32,999 bases of DNA from an uncultured Candidatus Actinomarina sp. (GTDB lineage: Bacteria > Actinomycetota > Acidimicrobiia > Actinomarinales > Actinomarinaceae), in assembly GCA_902526825.1 (NCBI GenBank), contig CABZMN010000008.1, forward strand, positions 1-32,999. Direction: 5' to 3'. Both the position numbers and the translations under genes were made by a program. The notes under the pieces were generated by a model. That model had not been told where the DNA came from. It saw only the letters and a list, made by a program, of their open reading frames with translations, and searched no databases. The stretch's first letter is position 1. Every line of letters starts with the position of its first letter. This document shows positions 25,448-32,999 of this stretch, one piece after another.

Positions 25448-25596
25448 TTTTTAAATTTCATTTTTTTTCTAAATTTTTTATATTTTTCCAAAAGTCTTCC
25501 GAGAATAATACCGTAAATTAGAAAACTGATAAATTTAGAGTTTTCATTGTTAATATTTTTTTTTAAATCATTGTAGTTATCTTTAAACTCTTTCAT
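25444..25596 (-). CDS. 50-aa basic membrane-anchored peptide (hypothetical)
   Basis: Fifty codons: a polar N-terminal helix (MKEFKDNYNDLKKNINNEN), a short hydrophobic segment (FISFLIYGIILGRLL) and a very basic tail with 10 Lys/Arg in the last 14 residues. The start overlaps the stop of the 97-aa gene as ATGA, and its stop overlaps the ATG of the 29-aa gene the same way. The layout (polar helix, one TM, basic tail) resembles the small YqjD/DUF3618-type partners often found beside holin-like YqjE proteins, but I see no diagnostic motif. Function unknown. Confidence 0.6.
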   Translation of the reverse strand: MKEFKDNYNDLKKNINNENSKFISFLIYGIILGRLLEKYKKFRKKMKFKK

Positions 25597-25886
25597 TTTA
25601 AAAGTCTCCAAATAATGAAACTAAAAGCCAATATGCAAAGAAAAGACATTGAGAAATATACCATAGCCTGAATAAAGAAATTCCCATCGAAAATCTGTGT
25701 AAGAACGGTTGAAATACCAAAAATAATAAAAAAAGTAGAAACAGCTAAATAATTACCAGCTTTAAAATTTTTTCTCAACGACTTAATTGAATCTTCAACT
25801 TCATCATATGTTTCTTCTTTTGCATGTTTAATTAATGAATCAGCTGTTTTGATTGCGTTTGTTGATAAATTTAAAAAACTATTCAC
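25593..25886 (-). CDS. Small two-TM membrane protein, holin-like (putative actinobacterial phage-holin/YqjE type)
   Basis: 97 aa. An amphipathic N-terminal helix (LNLSTNAIKTADSLIKHAKEE) is followed by two hydrophobic segments (about 46-64 and 71-93). The layout is that of the DUF1469/YqjE-like holin superfamily proteins common in actinobacteria. These are not phage lysis genes; their role is poorly known. Overlaps the exporter gene upstream by 8 bases and the 50-aa gene by 4, so it is the first of three consecutive small membrane genes. Family placement is tentative. Confidence 0.6.
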   Translation of the reverse strand: MNSFLNLSTNAIKTADSLIKHAKEETYDEVEDSIKSLRKNFKAGNYLAVSTFFIIFGISTVLTQIFDGNFFIQAMVYFSMSFLCILAFSFIIWRLLK

Positions 25887-26916
25887 TATTATCTCTGTTT
25901 AACAAAATTATTTCTATTATGCCTTGAATTGTCGCTGCTATGGGTAAAGCTAATACAGCACCAATTACTCCAGCAGTATATGCACCGAATATAGTAGCAA
26001 ATACTGCTACTGCTGGATGGATATCCATTGTAACTTTTGTAACTCTTGGGCTGATGAAATAATTCTCAATAAATTGATATGCAACTAAAACTATCAATGT
26101 ATAAAGTATGTAAGTTGGTCCTAATGATATAGATGCTAGTACAGGGACGATACCTCCTAAAAATGTACCAACAGCAGGAACAAGTTGTGATAGTAATCCT
26201 GCAGAAATTCCTAAGGCAAAGGGTGAGGGTAATCCAATAATTAAAAAAGAGATTGTGAAGGCAATGCTTGCAAGTATTCCAAGAATAACTCTAGCCGCTA
26301 TCCATGCTCCAGCTTTTGATACTCCAATTGTCCAGACTTGATCAATTGTTTTAGATATATTTGCTGGAAGAGCATCTTTTAAACGGATTCTCCATCCATC
26401 CCCCTCTGCAATTAGATAGAATGAAAAAAAGAATATAACAAAAAAATGAAACATTGCGTTTAATATTCCTCTTCCAGCAAAAACAACCGTGTTTCCTACA
26501 GCGCTACCATATTCTCTGAATAAATTATTAAATTCTTCCTCGAGATTCAATGACTGATTGGATATTGAAAATCCCTCACTATTAAAATATTTCACGATAT
26601 TGTCAAAATATTCAGGCATGTTTGAGGACAAAAGATATAATTCTTGAACCATTATTGGAATAATGGAAAATATTATTCCTCCGATTACCAAAATAATTGT
26701 CCCAACTGTAATAATCGTTGAGAGTCTCCTATTAAACCTTTTTGATAATCTATAAACTATTGGTTCAGCAAGGACTGACAAAACTACTGCTACAAACAAA
26801 TCGAAAAGTAACGCTCTTACTCTAAGAAATATAAAAAATGAAAACCCTATTAAAACTATATATAAGAAAGCTCTATTTAAAAGCGCCTGACGTGTTTCAC
26901 CTTTAAAATTATCCAC
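25879..26916 (-). CDS. AI-2E family transporter (PerM-type)
   Basis: 345 aa with about eight membrane segments. The PerM/AI-2E layout is clear: paired N-terminal helices with RALLFDLFVAVVLS, a soluble loop of about 70 residues after TM3, and the C-terminal GLPSPFALGISAGLLSQLVPAVG and VGTFLGGIVPVLASIS block, with YFISPRVTKVTMDIHPAVAVFA. Members export small molecules or ions; autoinducer transport is shown for only a few, so the substrate is open. The start is five bases after the stop of the acyltransferase-like gene, in one minus-strand unit. Confidence 0.92.
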   Translation of the reverse strand: MDNFKGETRQALLNRAFLYIVLIGFSFFIFLRVRALLFDLFVAVVLSVLAEPIVYRLSKRFNRRLSTIITVGTIILVIGGIIFSIIPIMVQELYLLSSNMPEYFDNIVKYFNSEGFSISNQSLNLEEEFNNLFREYGSAVGNTVVFAGRGILNAMFHFFVIFFFSFYLIAEGDGWRIRLKDALPANISKTIDQVWTIGVSKAGAWIAARVILGILASIAFTISFLIIGLPSPFALGISAGLLSQLVPAVGTFLGGIVPVLASISLGPTYILYTLIVLVAYQFIENYFISPRVTKVTMDIHPAVAVFATIFGAYTAGVIGAVLALPIAATIQGIIEIILLNRDNSE

Positions 26917-26921
26917 GATAT

Positions 26922-28481
26922 TTAGACCGAATTAACCGTTTTATAGTTACGATTTATAAACGCAATATACATAAAGAATATTATTAGTCCACTAGAAAAA
27001 TACAGATCAAACTCTGAAATCTCATCAAACATTATGTTTCTTGTAATGAGAATAAGAGTTTGAAGTGCAGCTGAGATAAGTAATATTCTAAACTTTAAAT
27101 CAACTCTTCGTATTGTAAGGTTTAATAGCAACAATCCTGTTCCTAATTTAATTAAAGCCTCAAATGTATTACTCGAAATAAAATATAGCTCTCTTAATGT
27201 GAAGAAACCAGACAACCCAATACCACCAAGTGTTATTTGAAATATTCCAATTAAAACCAATAGTGATGATATCCATGCCAAAGAAAAATTACTGTACGAC
27301 AACTTAGCTTTAATTGGTGTTGGCCATGGTTGAAGTGGATTTACTCTTCTTATGATATTTGATGATAGTTTAAAGACTGAACGTTCGTAGTCACCAAACA
27401 AAATTGCAAATAATAAAAGTACAAATACGTACAAAAATGTTTCAATGTTGAATATATACATAAAGAATAAAATAAAAATATGCCAAAGAAATAAGGTAAA
27501 AATATTTGCATGAATATATGAAAATATATTCCATATAACTTTGATCTTTAGTGCTTCCTCAATTGGTTTTCTTAAAGTTAAAAACACAGAAGATAAACCC
27601 AAAGAGGCTATTAAGTAATAGAGTGTTGGAGGATCTTCATTAGAAGTAAGGATTAATCTATAACTTGATAACGACAGAAATTCATCAGAAGAGTTACTTT
27701 TATAAAACAAATATCCAAAACTTAACAAAGATAATGAAATAAAAAATGAAATTTTAAATGTGAATATTTTTCCATCTGCGAAAAAATATCCTAGTTGATG
27801 AATTGCCAACCAAAATAAAAGGTAATTTATTAATCTAAGGTAACTAAAAGCAAGTGGAAACTCAAAAGTATCAATGGCTACTGTTGAGAGAACAAAAGCA
27901 GCTAATGTAAAATACGGATTTGTTTTATGAAGAAATAATGTAAAAGGACTAAAAATTACGACTACTAGATATATAGACACTAACCATAATGGCCACATTA
28001 TAAACTCAGTCAATGGAACAACCCCATCATCTTGGCTTGTAAAATAAAGGGGTACGTTTGTTGTTCGTGTATATATATTGAGCGATATGGTTATGACAAA
28101 AATCCATACTATCACAGGTCCTAAAAGCGCGTTTACTCTGTCAGTTAAAAATTTCCATTGACTACCGTCACGTCCAACATTCGAATACCACGCAATTTTA
28201 TTTGAAAAACCTACAGAAAAGAAAAACAATGCCATTCCCACTGTGAACCATGTATATGACGTCTTTAATGAATCATCAAATGAAAGATTATATATTTGAT
28301 ATTCTCCAAAGGAATTATTAAACCTTATTAAATAAGTTGTATTGAAAATAACCATCATAAGACCTATAACTTTAATAAAATCTATGAATCGTTCTCTAGA
28401 CATAGAAGTATTTTCTATTTCTTTTTTGATAGTTTTAAAACTCTTAAAACCTGGCAAAAATAATTTAATTATTTTGATCAC
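26922..28481 (-). CDS. Acyltransferase-3-like multi-TM membrane protein
   Basis: 519 aa with some fourteen hydrophobic segments. Residues around 28-50 (SRERFIDFIKVIGLMMVIF) match the start of acyltransferase family 3 (R-x-x-x-x-D-x-x-R-x-x-x-x-x-x-V-x-x-H), and MWPLWLVSIYLVVVIFSPF matches its TM pattern. The His that ends TM1 in active members is Asn here (VIFNTT). After the ten-helix core, about residues 390-519 form a separate four-helix domain following a WPTPIKAKLSY loop. It may modify or transport lipid- or sugar-linked substrates, but the replaced catalytic residue makes an acyl-transfer role doubtful. The longest start is GTG 28481; ATG 28403 (MSRERF) is an alternative. Confidence 0.65.
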   Translation of the reverse strand: MIKIIKLFLPGFKSFKTIKKEIENTSMSRERFIDFIKVIGLMMVIFNTTYLIRFNNSFGEYQIYNLSFDDSLKTSYTWFTVGMALFFFSVGFSNKIAWYSNVGRDGSQWKFLTDRVNALLGPVIVWIFVITISLNIYTRTTNVPLYFTSQDDGVVPLTEFIMWPLWLVSIYLVVVIFSPFTLFLHKTNPYFTLAAFVLSTVAIDTFEFPLAFSYLRLINYLLFWLAIHQLGYFFADGKIFTFKISFFISLSLLSFGYLFYKSNSSDEFLSLSSYRLILTSNEDPPTLYYLIASLGLSSVFLTLRKPIEEALKIKVIWNIFSYIHANIFTLFLWHIFILFFMYIFNIETFLYVFVLLLFAILFGDYERSVFKLSSNIIRRVNPLQPWPTPIKAKLSYSNFSLAWISSLLVLIGIFQITLGGIGLSGFFTLRELYFISSNTFEALIKLGTGLLLLNLTIRRVDLKFRILLISAALQTLILITRNIMFDEISEFDLYFSSGLIIFFMYIAFINRNYKTVNSV

Positions 28482-28532
28482 ATTAAATATTTTACCGTGC
28501 TTGTGATCGTTGAATAGGAATATAATATTTAT

Positions 28533-28979
28533 GTGGAAATTGTTTTATATAAACCTGAAATTGCTGGAAATGTAGGTGCGTGTATAAGGCTTTCAGCAAA
28601 TACTGGTTTAGCCTTGAATCTCATAAAACCATTTGGTTTTAGTTTTCAAGAAAACAAAATCAGACGAGCTGGGTTGGATTATCATGATCTAGCCTCGGTC
28701 AGTGTTTTTGAGAATTGGAATAACTTTTATAGCGAAAATAAAGATAAAAAAATATGTTTTTTATCAGTTAAAGGTAGTCAAAACATTTGGGATGCTAATT
28801 TAAATGAGTATGATTATATGATTTTTGGACCAGAGTCTGTTGGTCTGCCTGATGATATTCTTTCATTACAATATGAGACACTATCAATTCCAATGAATGA
28901 CAACTCTAGAAGTATTAATCTCGCAAATGCTGTTTCGATAGTAAGCTATGAGTTTCTAAGACAAAATTATAAAAATTAA
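28533..28979 (+). CDS. trmL: tRNA (cytidine/uridine-2'-O-)-methyltransferase TrmL-like (SPOUT)
   Basis: 148 aa. The SPOUT trefoil-knot motifs are all present: AGNVGACIRLSANTG near the N-terminus, FGPESVGLPDDIL in the middle and IPMNDNSRSINLANAVSIVSYE at the end. TrmL 2'-O-methylates the wobble nucleotide of some leucine tRNAs. Length matches the family (about 150). Start is GTG at 28533; an ATG two bases earlier is out of frame and stops within 15 codons. Fifty-one bases separate it from the divergent membrane gene. Confidence 0.94.
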   Translation: MEIVLYKPEIAGNVGACIRLSANTGLALNLIKPFGFSFQENKIRRAGLDYHDLASVSVFENWNNFYSENKDKKICFLSVKGSQNIWDANLNEYDYMIFGPESVGLPDDILSLQYETLSIPMNDNSRSINLANAVSIVSYEFLRQNYKN

Positions 28980-28993
28980 CGTAAAATTACCTT

Positions 28994-29476
28994 ATGCCAA
29001 CATTTGATATAACATCAACATTTGATAAACAAGAAGTAACAAACGCAATTGATCAAATGAATAGAGAATTAGTAAACAGATATGATTTTAGAGATACGAA
29101 TACCTCTGCATTGTTATCTGAAAATGTCATAACAATAAAAAGCAGTACAGATGAAAGATTAAATGCAGCAGATCAAGTTCTGAAAGAAAAATTTGCTAAA
29201 AGAAATATTTCAATAAAATTTTTATCTGACTTTCAAGATGAAAAAACACCATCTGAATCAAAAAGAATTTATACTTTAAAATCTGGTATCAACAAAGATA
29301 TAGCAAAAGAAATAGTTAAAGATTTAAAAAGCAACTTTAAAAAAATTCAAAGTAGCATTCAAGATGGATCAATTAGAGTTTCTGGAAAAAAAAGAGACGA
29401 ATTGCAACAAGTAATCATATTCTTAAAGTCAAATGATTACAACATATTCTTAAATTATGGAAATTTTAGAGATTAA
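28994..29476 (+). CDS. yajQ: YajQ family nucleotide-binding protein (UPF0234)
   Basis: 160 aa, the standard length. It begins MPTFDITSTFDKQEVTNAID and continues with NRYDFRDTN, both hallmarks of YajQ; VSGKKRDELQQVI is the conserved second half-repeat. Two ferredoxin-like folds make up the family. Some members bind cyclic di-GMP and affect transcription, others have nucleic-acid or nucleotide binding; which applies here is not known. It follows trmL by 14 bases, in one plus-strand unit, and ends overlapping the opposite small membrane gene by 11 bases. Confidence 0.95.
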   Translation: MPTFDITSTFDKQEVTNAIDQMNRELVNRYDFRDTNTSALLSENVITIKSSTDERLNAADQVLKEKFAKRNISIKFLSDFQDEKTPSESKRIYTLKSGINKDIAKEIVKDLKSNFKKIQSSIQDGSIRVSGKKRDELQQVIIFLKSNDYNIFLNYGNFRD

Positions 29477-29681
29477 GTTTATTCTTAAATGCTCTATATC
29501 CTATTCGTGATAAAAATATTGAGAAAATAAAGATAATACCTGTTTCATATACATTTAAAGAAAGCTCTCTTGAAAAATAGTATGCAAATATGACAATAAA
29601 AAAACCATAGATTGCTCTAAAAACTGAAAATATAAAAAATGATTTAAATATAGGATTCTTTAAAAATTTTTGGAATATCAA
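29466..29681 (-). CDS. 71-aa two-TM membrane protein (hypothetical)
   Basis: 71 codons with two hydrophobic segments (about 14-36 and 46-59), basic ends, and no motif I can assign. It overlaps the DCC-family gene by 4 bases and is last in the msrB run. The codon pattern and tight coupling support a real gene. It is in the position of an accessory membrane subunit for the DCC protein, but that is only context. Confidence 0.6.
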   Translation of the reverse strand: MIFQKFLKNPIFKSFFIFSVFRAIYGFFIVIFAYYFSRELSLNVYETGIIFIFSIFLSRIGYRAFKNKLNL

Positions 29682-29995
29682 TTTGATTTAAATATTCTGT
29701 GTCGATTTTTAGATATAAATTTATAAATGATATCTCTAAAAATTTTTGGGAATATCTTTAAAACAAAAATTACTTTGTAAAAGCCACCTAGATCATATGT
29801 AGACTGTATGAAAGCATCTGCACCGTAAAATCTAAGATTATCTCTGTCATAAACTATTTCGTCTCTTTCAATATCTTCTTTTGAAAGCTCTAATTGATTT
29901 TTTATTGATATGTTAGAGGATCTTTTTTGAAGAAAATTTCCATAAGTTTGACACATTATACATTCTTGATCTATGTAAGCTTTATTCATTTTCAT
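29678..29995 (-). CDS. DCC-family (DUF393) thiol-disulfide oxidoreductase-like protein
   Basis: 105 aa. The family motif D-x-E-C-x-x-C appears as [13 protein letters not shown] near the N-terminus (usually DGxCxxC), and the C-terminal part ([23 protein letters not shown]) matches the DUF393 block, although members are usually 120-135 aa. Predicted to have a thioredoxin-like fold; substrate unknown. It overlaps msrB by 14 bases, and the gene group nearby also holds glutaredoxin, which fits thiol chemistry. Confidence 0.8.
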   Translation of the reverse strand: MKMNKAYIDQECIMCQTYGNFLQKRSSNISIKNQLELSKEDIERDEIVYDRDNLRFYGADAFIQSTYDLGGFYKVIFVLKIFPKIFRDIIYKFISKNRHRIFKSN

Positions 29996-30353
29996 TAAAG
30001 ATTAAGCTTAAGGAATTTACACAATATCTGAGTCCGGTAGGCCGGGGTCCGTCTGGAAAAACATGACCAAGGTGAGCATTACAATTACGACAACTTATTT
30101 CAACTCTTTTCATACCATAAGAAAGATCTTCTTTAGTTGTAATCGTATCATCAAGTGCGTCATAAAAACTAGGCCACCCAGTTCCAGATTCAAATTTTGT
30201 ATCTGATTCAAAAAGTGAAAAGTCACAAACTACACAACTATAAATACCTTCTCTCTTTTCATAAAGAAGTTCGCCCGAGAAAGGTGGCTCAGTACCGCAG
30301 TTTTGGGTAACTTCAAATTGTTCCTGGCTTAAATGATTTTTATTTAATTCCAT
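29982..30353 (-). CDS. msrB: Peptide-methionine (R)-S-oxide reductase MsrB
   Basis: 123 aa. Zinc-site cysteines are at 40 and 43 (CVVC) and 88 and 91 (CRNC). The [12 protein letters not shown] block and [19 protein letters not shown] contain the substrate pocket and catalytic Cys111. It repairs methionine-R-sulfoxide in proteins using thioredoxin-type reductants. No signal peptide, so cytoplasmic. It is followed by the DCC-family gene with an overlap of 14 bases, and 14 bases separate it from the CDF gene. Confidence 0.97.
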   Translation of the reverse strand: MELNKNHLSQEQFEVTQNCGTEPPFSGELLYEKREGIYSCVVCDFSLFESDTKFESGTGWPSFYDALDDTITTKEDLSYGMKRVEISCRNCNAHLGHVFPDGPRPTGLRYCVNSLSLIFNENE

Positions 30354-30367
30354 ATAGTAATTTTAAA

Positions 30368-31273
30368 TCAAGCAGGATTAAAGTAAATTTCTGTAACTTC
30401 TTCAAAATCTCCAAAAATTTTATTTTTGAGTTCTGAATTTACATTTACAACATCGCTATCCAGTGCTGTATCTAAATAATCTAATGTACAAAGTACCAAA
30501 TATTTATTTGCGCCTACAGAAATAATTTTTAATGACTCTATATTCTTTATCATGTCATTTTGTTCGATGGTATTGTAAATCTTATCTTTTGTTTTAGTAT
30601 TAACTGTTTCCCCAGTAATTAAATGCTTCATTTCATATCCTAGAAACAATCCAGAAACCATTAAAAGTATTCCTATTAAAATAGAGCTTGCAGCATCATA
30701 TACAGGGTTAGATGTTACATTTGCAAGAACCGAGCCAACTAATGCTATTCCCAATCCAAGCGTAGCTGCAAAGTCTTCAACAACGATTGCTATCAAAGGT
30801 CCATCTGTTGATTCTTTTAGTAATTTAAAGACAGAAGTTGTGTCTGTTTTAGATTTGCTCCTAAGTTCTTTTACTGCTTTATAAAGAACATAGAGCTCTA
30901 AAACTATTGACATTGACAATACAACAATGGATATAAATAAGTTTTTTAATTCTTTTGGATGAGATAAAGCTTCAATACCATGCTCTAAAGAAACTAGTCC
31001 ACCAATAGTAAAAATTAACACTGCGACTACTAATGTCCAAAAATATTCTTCTTTCCCTCTTCCGAGAGGATAAATTAATTTGTTTGGCTTTTTAGACTGT
31101 TTAATCCCAAACCATAATATGAATTGATTGCCTGAATCAACATATGAGTGTACAGCTTCAGAAAACATTGCAGATGATGATGTAATAACAGCAATTACAG
31201 TCTTTACACCAGCTATAAAAAAATTAACTGAAAATGCTAAAAAAACAGTCTTCGAAGATCCGTTAGAAGCCAT
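30368..31273 (-). CDS. Cation diffusion facilitator family transporter
   Basis: 301 aa with six membrane helices and a cytoplasmic C-terminal domain. TM2 contains SEAVHSYVDSGNQ, the CDF H-x-x-x-D metal site, and TM5 has DFAATLGLGIALVG. The variant is closer to the ZnT9-like group (YPLGRGKEEYFW, and HxxxDxxNQ) than to the FieF group. It should export zinc or another divalent metal in exchange for protons; the C-terminal domain senses metal. It overlaps the glutaredoxin gene by 11 bases. Confidence 0.92.
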   Translation of the reverse strand: MASNGSSKTVFLAFSVNFFIAGVKTVIAVITSSSAMFSEAVHSYVDSGNQFILWFGIKQSKKPNKLIYPLGRGKEEYFWTLVVAVLIFTIGGLVSLEHGIEALSHPKELKNLFISIVVLSMSIVLELYVLYKAVKELRSKSKTDTTSVFKLLKESTDGPLIAIVVEDFAATLGLGIALVGSVLANVTSNPVYDAASSILIGILLMVSGLFLGYEMKHLITGETVNTKTKDKIYNTIEQNDMIKNIESLKIISVGANKYLVLCTLDYLDTALDSDVVNVNSELKNKIFGDFEEVTEIYFNPA

Positions 31274-31499
31274 TGTCCTCGAACCATGTTACTAGTTGTG
31301 GAAAACCACCAATCCTTTGATCATTAATATATATTTGAGGGACTGTACTTATACCTTCCCCTACTTTTTTGTAAAATGCTTGTCTTTCATTATCATCAGA
31401 TAAATCAATTTCATCATAGGATAAATCAACAGAAGCGAGAAGATTTTTTGCTCTATCGCACCATACACAATTATCTTTTGAATAAACTGTAATATTCAA
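31263..31499 (-). CDS. Glutaredoxin
   Basis: 78 aa, a single glutaredoxin domain. The active site is CVWC (residues 11-14) after ITVYSKDN. The cis-Pro motif is STVPQIYI and the GSH-binding GG is in IGGFPQLV. A dithiol glutaredoxin can reduce disulfides or mixed disulfides using glutathione or, in actinobacteria, mycothiol (mycoredoxin-like). Which thiol is used cannot be told from sequence. It overlaps guaC by 4 bases. Confidence 0.93.
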   Translation of the reverse strand: MNITVYSKDNCVWCDRAKNLLASVDLSYDEIDLSDDNERQAFYKKVGEGISTVPQIYINDQRIGGFPQLVTWFEDNGF

Positions 31500-32542
31500 T
31501 TGTTTTCGCTTCCTGTGTAAATTTCATTCGTAGTTTGAGTAACCCTAATAAATGTAGTGCTTTTGGGTAGGTCTTTAAGTTTTTTCGCACCAACGTAAGA
31601 ACAGGCTGAACGCATTCCACCTAATATCTTTTGAACGGTGTTATCTAAGTTTCCCTTATATTTAAGCCTTACTTTCTTACCCTCGGCAGCTCTGTGTTCA
31701 GCTAGATCACCATAATAAGTTTGTTGAGCTTTTGTTGAAGACATTCCGTAAAAATCTTTATATTGAATCCCATCATCATCTGTTACCAGCTCTCCCCCCG
31801 ATTCTTTATGTCCGGCAAACATACCGCCTAACATTACATAATCAGCTCCTGCACCAAAAGCTTTTGAAATATCGCCTGGATATTTACAACCTCCATCAGC
31901 CATTACATGACCTCCTAAGCCGTGAGCAGCATCAGAACATTCTGAAATTGAAGATAGCTGAGGGTAACCCACACCAGCAACACTTCTAGTGGTACACACA
32001 GAACCTGGACCAATTCCAATTTTTACAATATCTGCACCAGCAAGAATCAATGCCTCTGTCATCTCTCGAGTTGCTACATTGCCTGCAATAATAATTTTGT
32101 TAGGAAATGTTTCTCTATAATTTTTTACTGAATCAATAAAATCTTCTCTGTATCCATTTGCAACATCAATACATAAATATTTTATGTCATTGTTTAATTC
32201 AAATATTTTTTTTCCTAGGTTTAAATCATCATCTGATTGACCGACTGTTACAGAAATAAATTCTGGGTCTAGTTTTTCGATATTGTTTTCCCATTCTTCT
32301 AAAGAATAGAATTTATGGATAGCTGTTAACATTTTATGTTTTTGTAAAGTTATTGCTGTTTCGAATGTACCTGTTGTATCCATATTTGCAGAGAAAATTG
32401 GAACACCTGTCCAAGTCACATCAGTATGTTTAAATTTAAAATCTCTCTCTAAAATAACTTCTGATCTTGAAACTAATGTACTTCTTTTTGGCCTAATAAG
32501 TACATCATCAAAAGTTAATTTAATCTCGTCTTCAATTCTCAT
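31496..32542 (-). CDS. guaC: GMP reductase
   Basis: 348 aa (beta/alpha)8 barrel. It has [13 protein letters not shown], the catalytic loop GPGSVCTTR and the VGYPQ that follows, [16 protein letters not shown] [17 protein letters not shown], and the GuaC tail [19 protein letters not shown] followed by FIRVTQTTN. Length and absence of CBS domains separate it from IMP dehydrogenase. It converts GMP to IMP with NADPH, linking guanine and adenine pools. The gene leads the minus-strand run with glutaredoxin. Confidence 0.95.
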   Translation of the reverse strand: MRIEDEIKLTFDDVLIRPKRSTLVSRSEVILERDFKFKHTDVTWTGVPIFSANMDTTGTFETAITLQKHKMLTAIHKFYSLEEWENNIEKLDPEFISVTVGQSDDDLNLGKKIFELNNDIKYLCIDVANGYREDFIDSVKNYRETFPNKIIIAGNVATREMTEALILAGADIVKIGIGPGSVCTTRSVAGVGYPQLSSISECSDAAHGLGGHVMADGGCKYPGDISKAFGAGADYVMLGGMFAGHKESGGELVTDDDGIQYKDFYGMSSTKAQQTYYGDLAEHRAAEGKKVRLKYKGNLDNTVQKILGGMRSACSYVGAKKLKDLPKSTTFIRVTQTTNEIYTGSENN

Positions 32543-32579
32543 TATCTTTAAATATCCCTTATCCTAAATACCAGAAATT

Positions 32580-32999
32580 ATGATAGTTGAATTCCCATTT
32601 TTTGGAGCTGGTATTAATTATTTTCCTACAGAAATATCTGCATTAAGAGTTTTTGAACCAAGATATTTGCTATTGATAGCTGATTCAATAAAAAATCAAA
32701 CAACTTTTTGTGTTGGTGGTAATTTAGAGGCCATTGGACAGATAGTGTCTGAAGTTGAAATTGTTGAACATCAAGACATCTCAAATGCTGAACAGCTTGT
32801 AATAGTTCAATGTACAAATATTCATAAAGTATCTGATATAGACCTTCAAAAGGAATATCCAACTTGTTTTGTAAATGAAATCATAGATATTGGTCTACCA
32901 CCATCTGAAGAAGAATTATTACTACTACAATCAGACATTAAAAAAGTAATAAGTATGTTGATAGAACAAGGTTTAGATATGCAATTACCTGATTTTGAA
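32580..32999 (+). CDS. LON N-terminal (substrate-binding) domain protein, partial
   Basis: At least 140 codons from ATG at 32580 to the window end with no stop, so the C-terminus is missing. The segment FPTEISALRVFEPRYLLLI near residue 15 is the signature of the LON N-terminal substrate-binding domain (usually LFPgxxlpLxIFEPRYxxm). The later IGQIVSEVEI strand also fits. Small stand-alone proteins with this domain, without ATPase or protease parts, are common in actinobacteria; whether this one is stand-alone cannot be seen. It is divergent from guaC with a 37-base spacer. Confidence 0.75.
   Translation, partial: MIVEFPFFGAGINYFPTEISALRVFEPRYLLLIADSIKNQTTFCVGGNLEAIGQIVSEVEIVEHQDISNAEQLVIVQCTNIHKVSDIDLQKEYPTCFVNEIIDIGLPPSEEELLLLQSDIKKVISMLIEQGLDMQLPDFE

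Noticed and set aside
25593..25886. Phage lysis gene or prophage remnant suggested by holin-like layout
   Set aside because: No other phage genes, no attachment repeats and normal composition; YqjE-like proteins of this type are chromosomal.
29678..29995. DCC-family gene as a truncated pseudogene
   Set aside because: It has the CxxC motif and the C-terminal block, and is tightly coupled to both neighbours; it is only slightly shorter than the family.
31496..32542. IMP dehydrogenase
   Set aside because: Length, absence of CBS domains, and the [19 protein letters not shown] and FIRVTQ segments fit GMP reductase.
32626..32862. 78-codon minus-strand frame near the right end
   Set aside because: Antisense to the LON N-domain gene, whose FEPRY signature shows which strand codes.
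1..32999. CRISPR array, insertion sequence, tRNA, rRNA or defence system
   Set aside because: No spaced direct repeats, transposase motifs, tRNA-like cloverleafs or rRNA segments were seen; XerD is the chromosomal recombinase by context.

Overview
The window is AT-rich, gene-dense bacterial DNA with a very compact layout: genes commonly overlap by 4 bases (ATGA) or abut, no gene-free stretch exceeds about 220 bases, and I see no tRNA, rRNA, CRISPR array or insertion sequence. Three things point to an actinobacterium: a DUF4193-type zinc-ribbon protein, a GarA/OdhI-like FHA gene next to an FtsR-like MerR gene, and two blocks whose order matches conserved actinobacterial loci (nadK-pyrG-xerD-scpA-scpB-rluB-cmk-der and pafB-pafC-tatA-tatC-helY). 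The low GC and small spacers fit a streamlined marine lineage such as the Actinomarinales or a relative. That placement is an inference.

Layout. 1-1655 (minus): the start of a D-Ala-D-Ala carboxypeptidase, an FtsR-like regulator, a GarA/OdhI-like FHA protein and a CDP-alcohol phosphatidyltransferase. 1612-7828 (minus): a complete dipeptide/oligopeptide ABC importer (binding lipoprotein, two permeases, two ATPases) with a terminator-like hairpin after the lipoprotein gene and palindromes in front of it. 8050-15845: der, cmk, rluB, scpB, scpA, an HD-domain gene, xerD and pyrG on the minus strand, with ispH on the plus strand. 15883-19838: NAD kinase, a rhomboid protease (plus), an HAD phosphatase, a GNAT, the DUF4193 protein and a lipid kinase. 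19835-24239 (minus): helY, tatC, a 58-aa TatA/B-like gene, pafC and pafB, mostly translationally coupled. 24331-28481: a ferredoxin (plus), trmI, a run of three small membrane-protein genes, an AI-2E family exporter and an acyltransferase-like membrane protein. 28533-29476 (plus): trmL and yajQ. 29466-32542 (minus): two small genes, msrB, a CDF transporter, glutaredoxin and guaC. The plus-strand gene running off the right end is a LON N-terminal-domain protein.

Most of the content is housekeeping: chromosome segregation (scpAB, xerD), ribosome and RNA modification (der, rluB, trmI, trmL), nucleotide supply (pyrG, cmk, guaC), NADP, isoprenoids, export (Tat) and peptide uptake. No new defence or mobile system is evident. 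The most unusual points are an apparent AUU start codon on the carboxypeptidase gene, a divergent Tat pair (TatA/B-like peptide without the usual FG hinge, TatC with Gln in place of the TM4 Glu), a pafBC-tat-helY locus without the Pup-proteasome genes normally beside it, and two tiny coupled membrane-peptide genes of 50 and 29 codons upstream of trmI.
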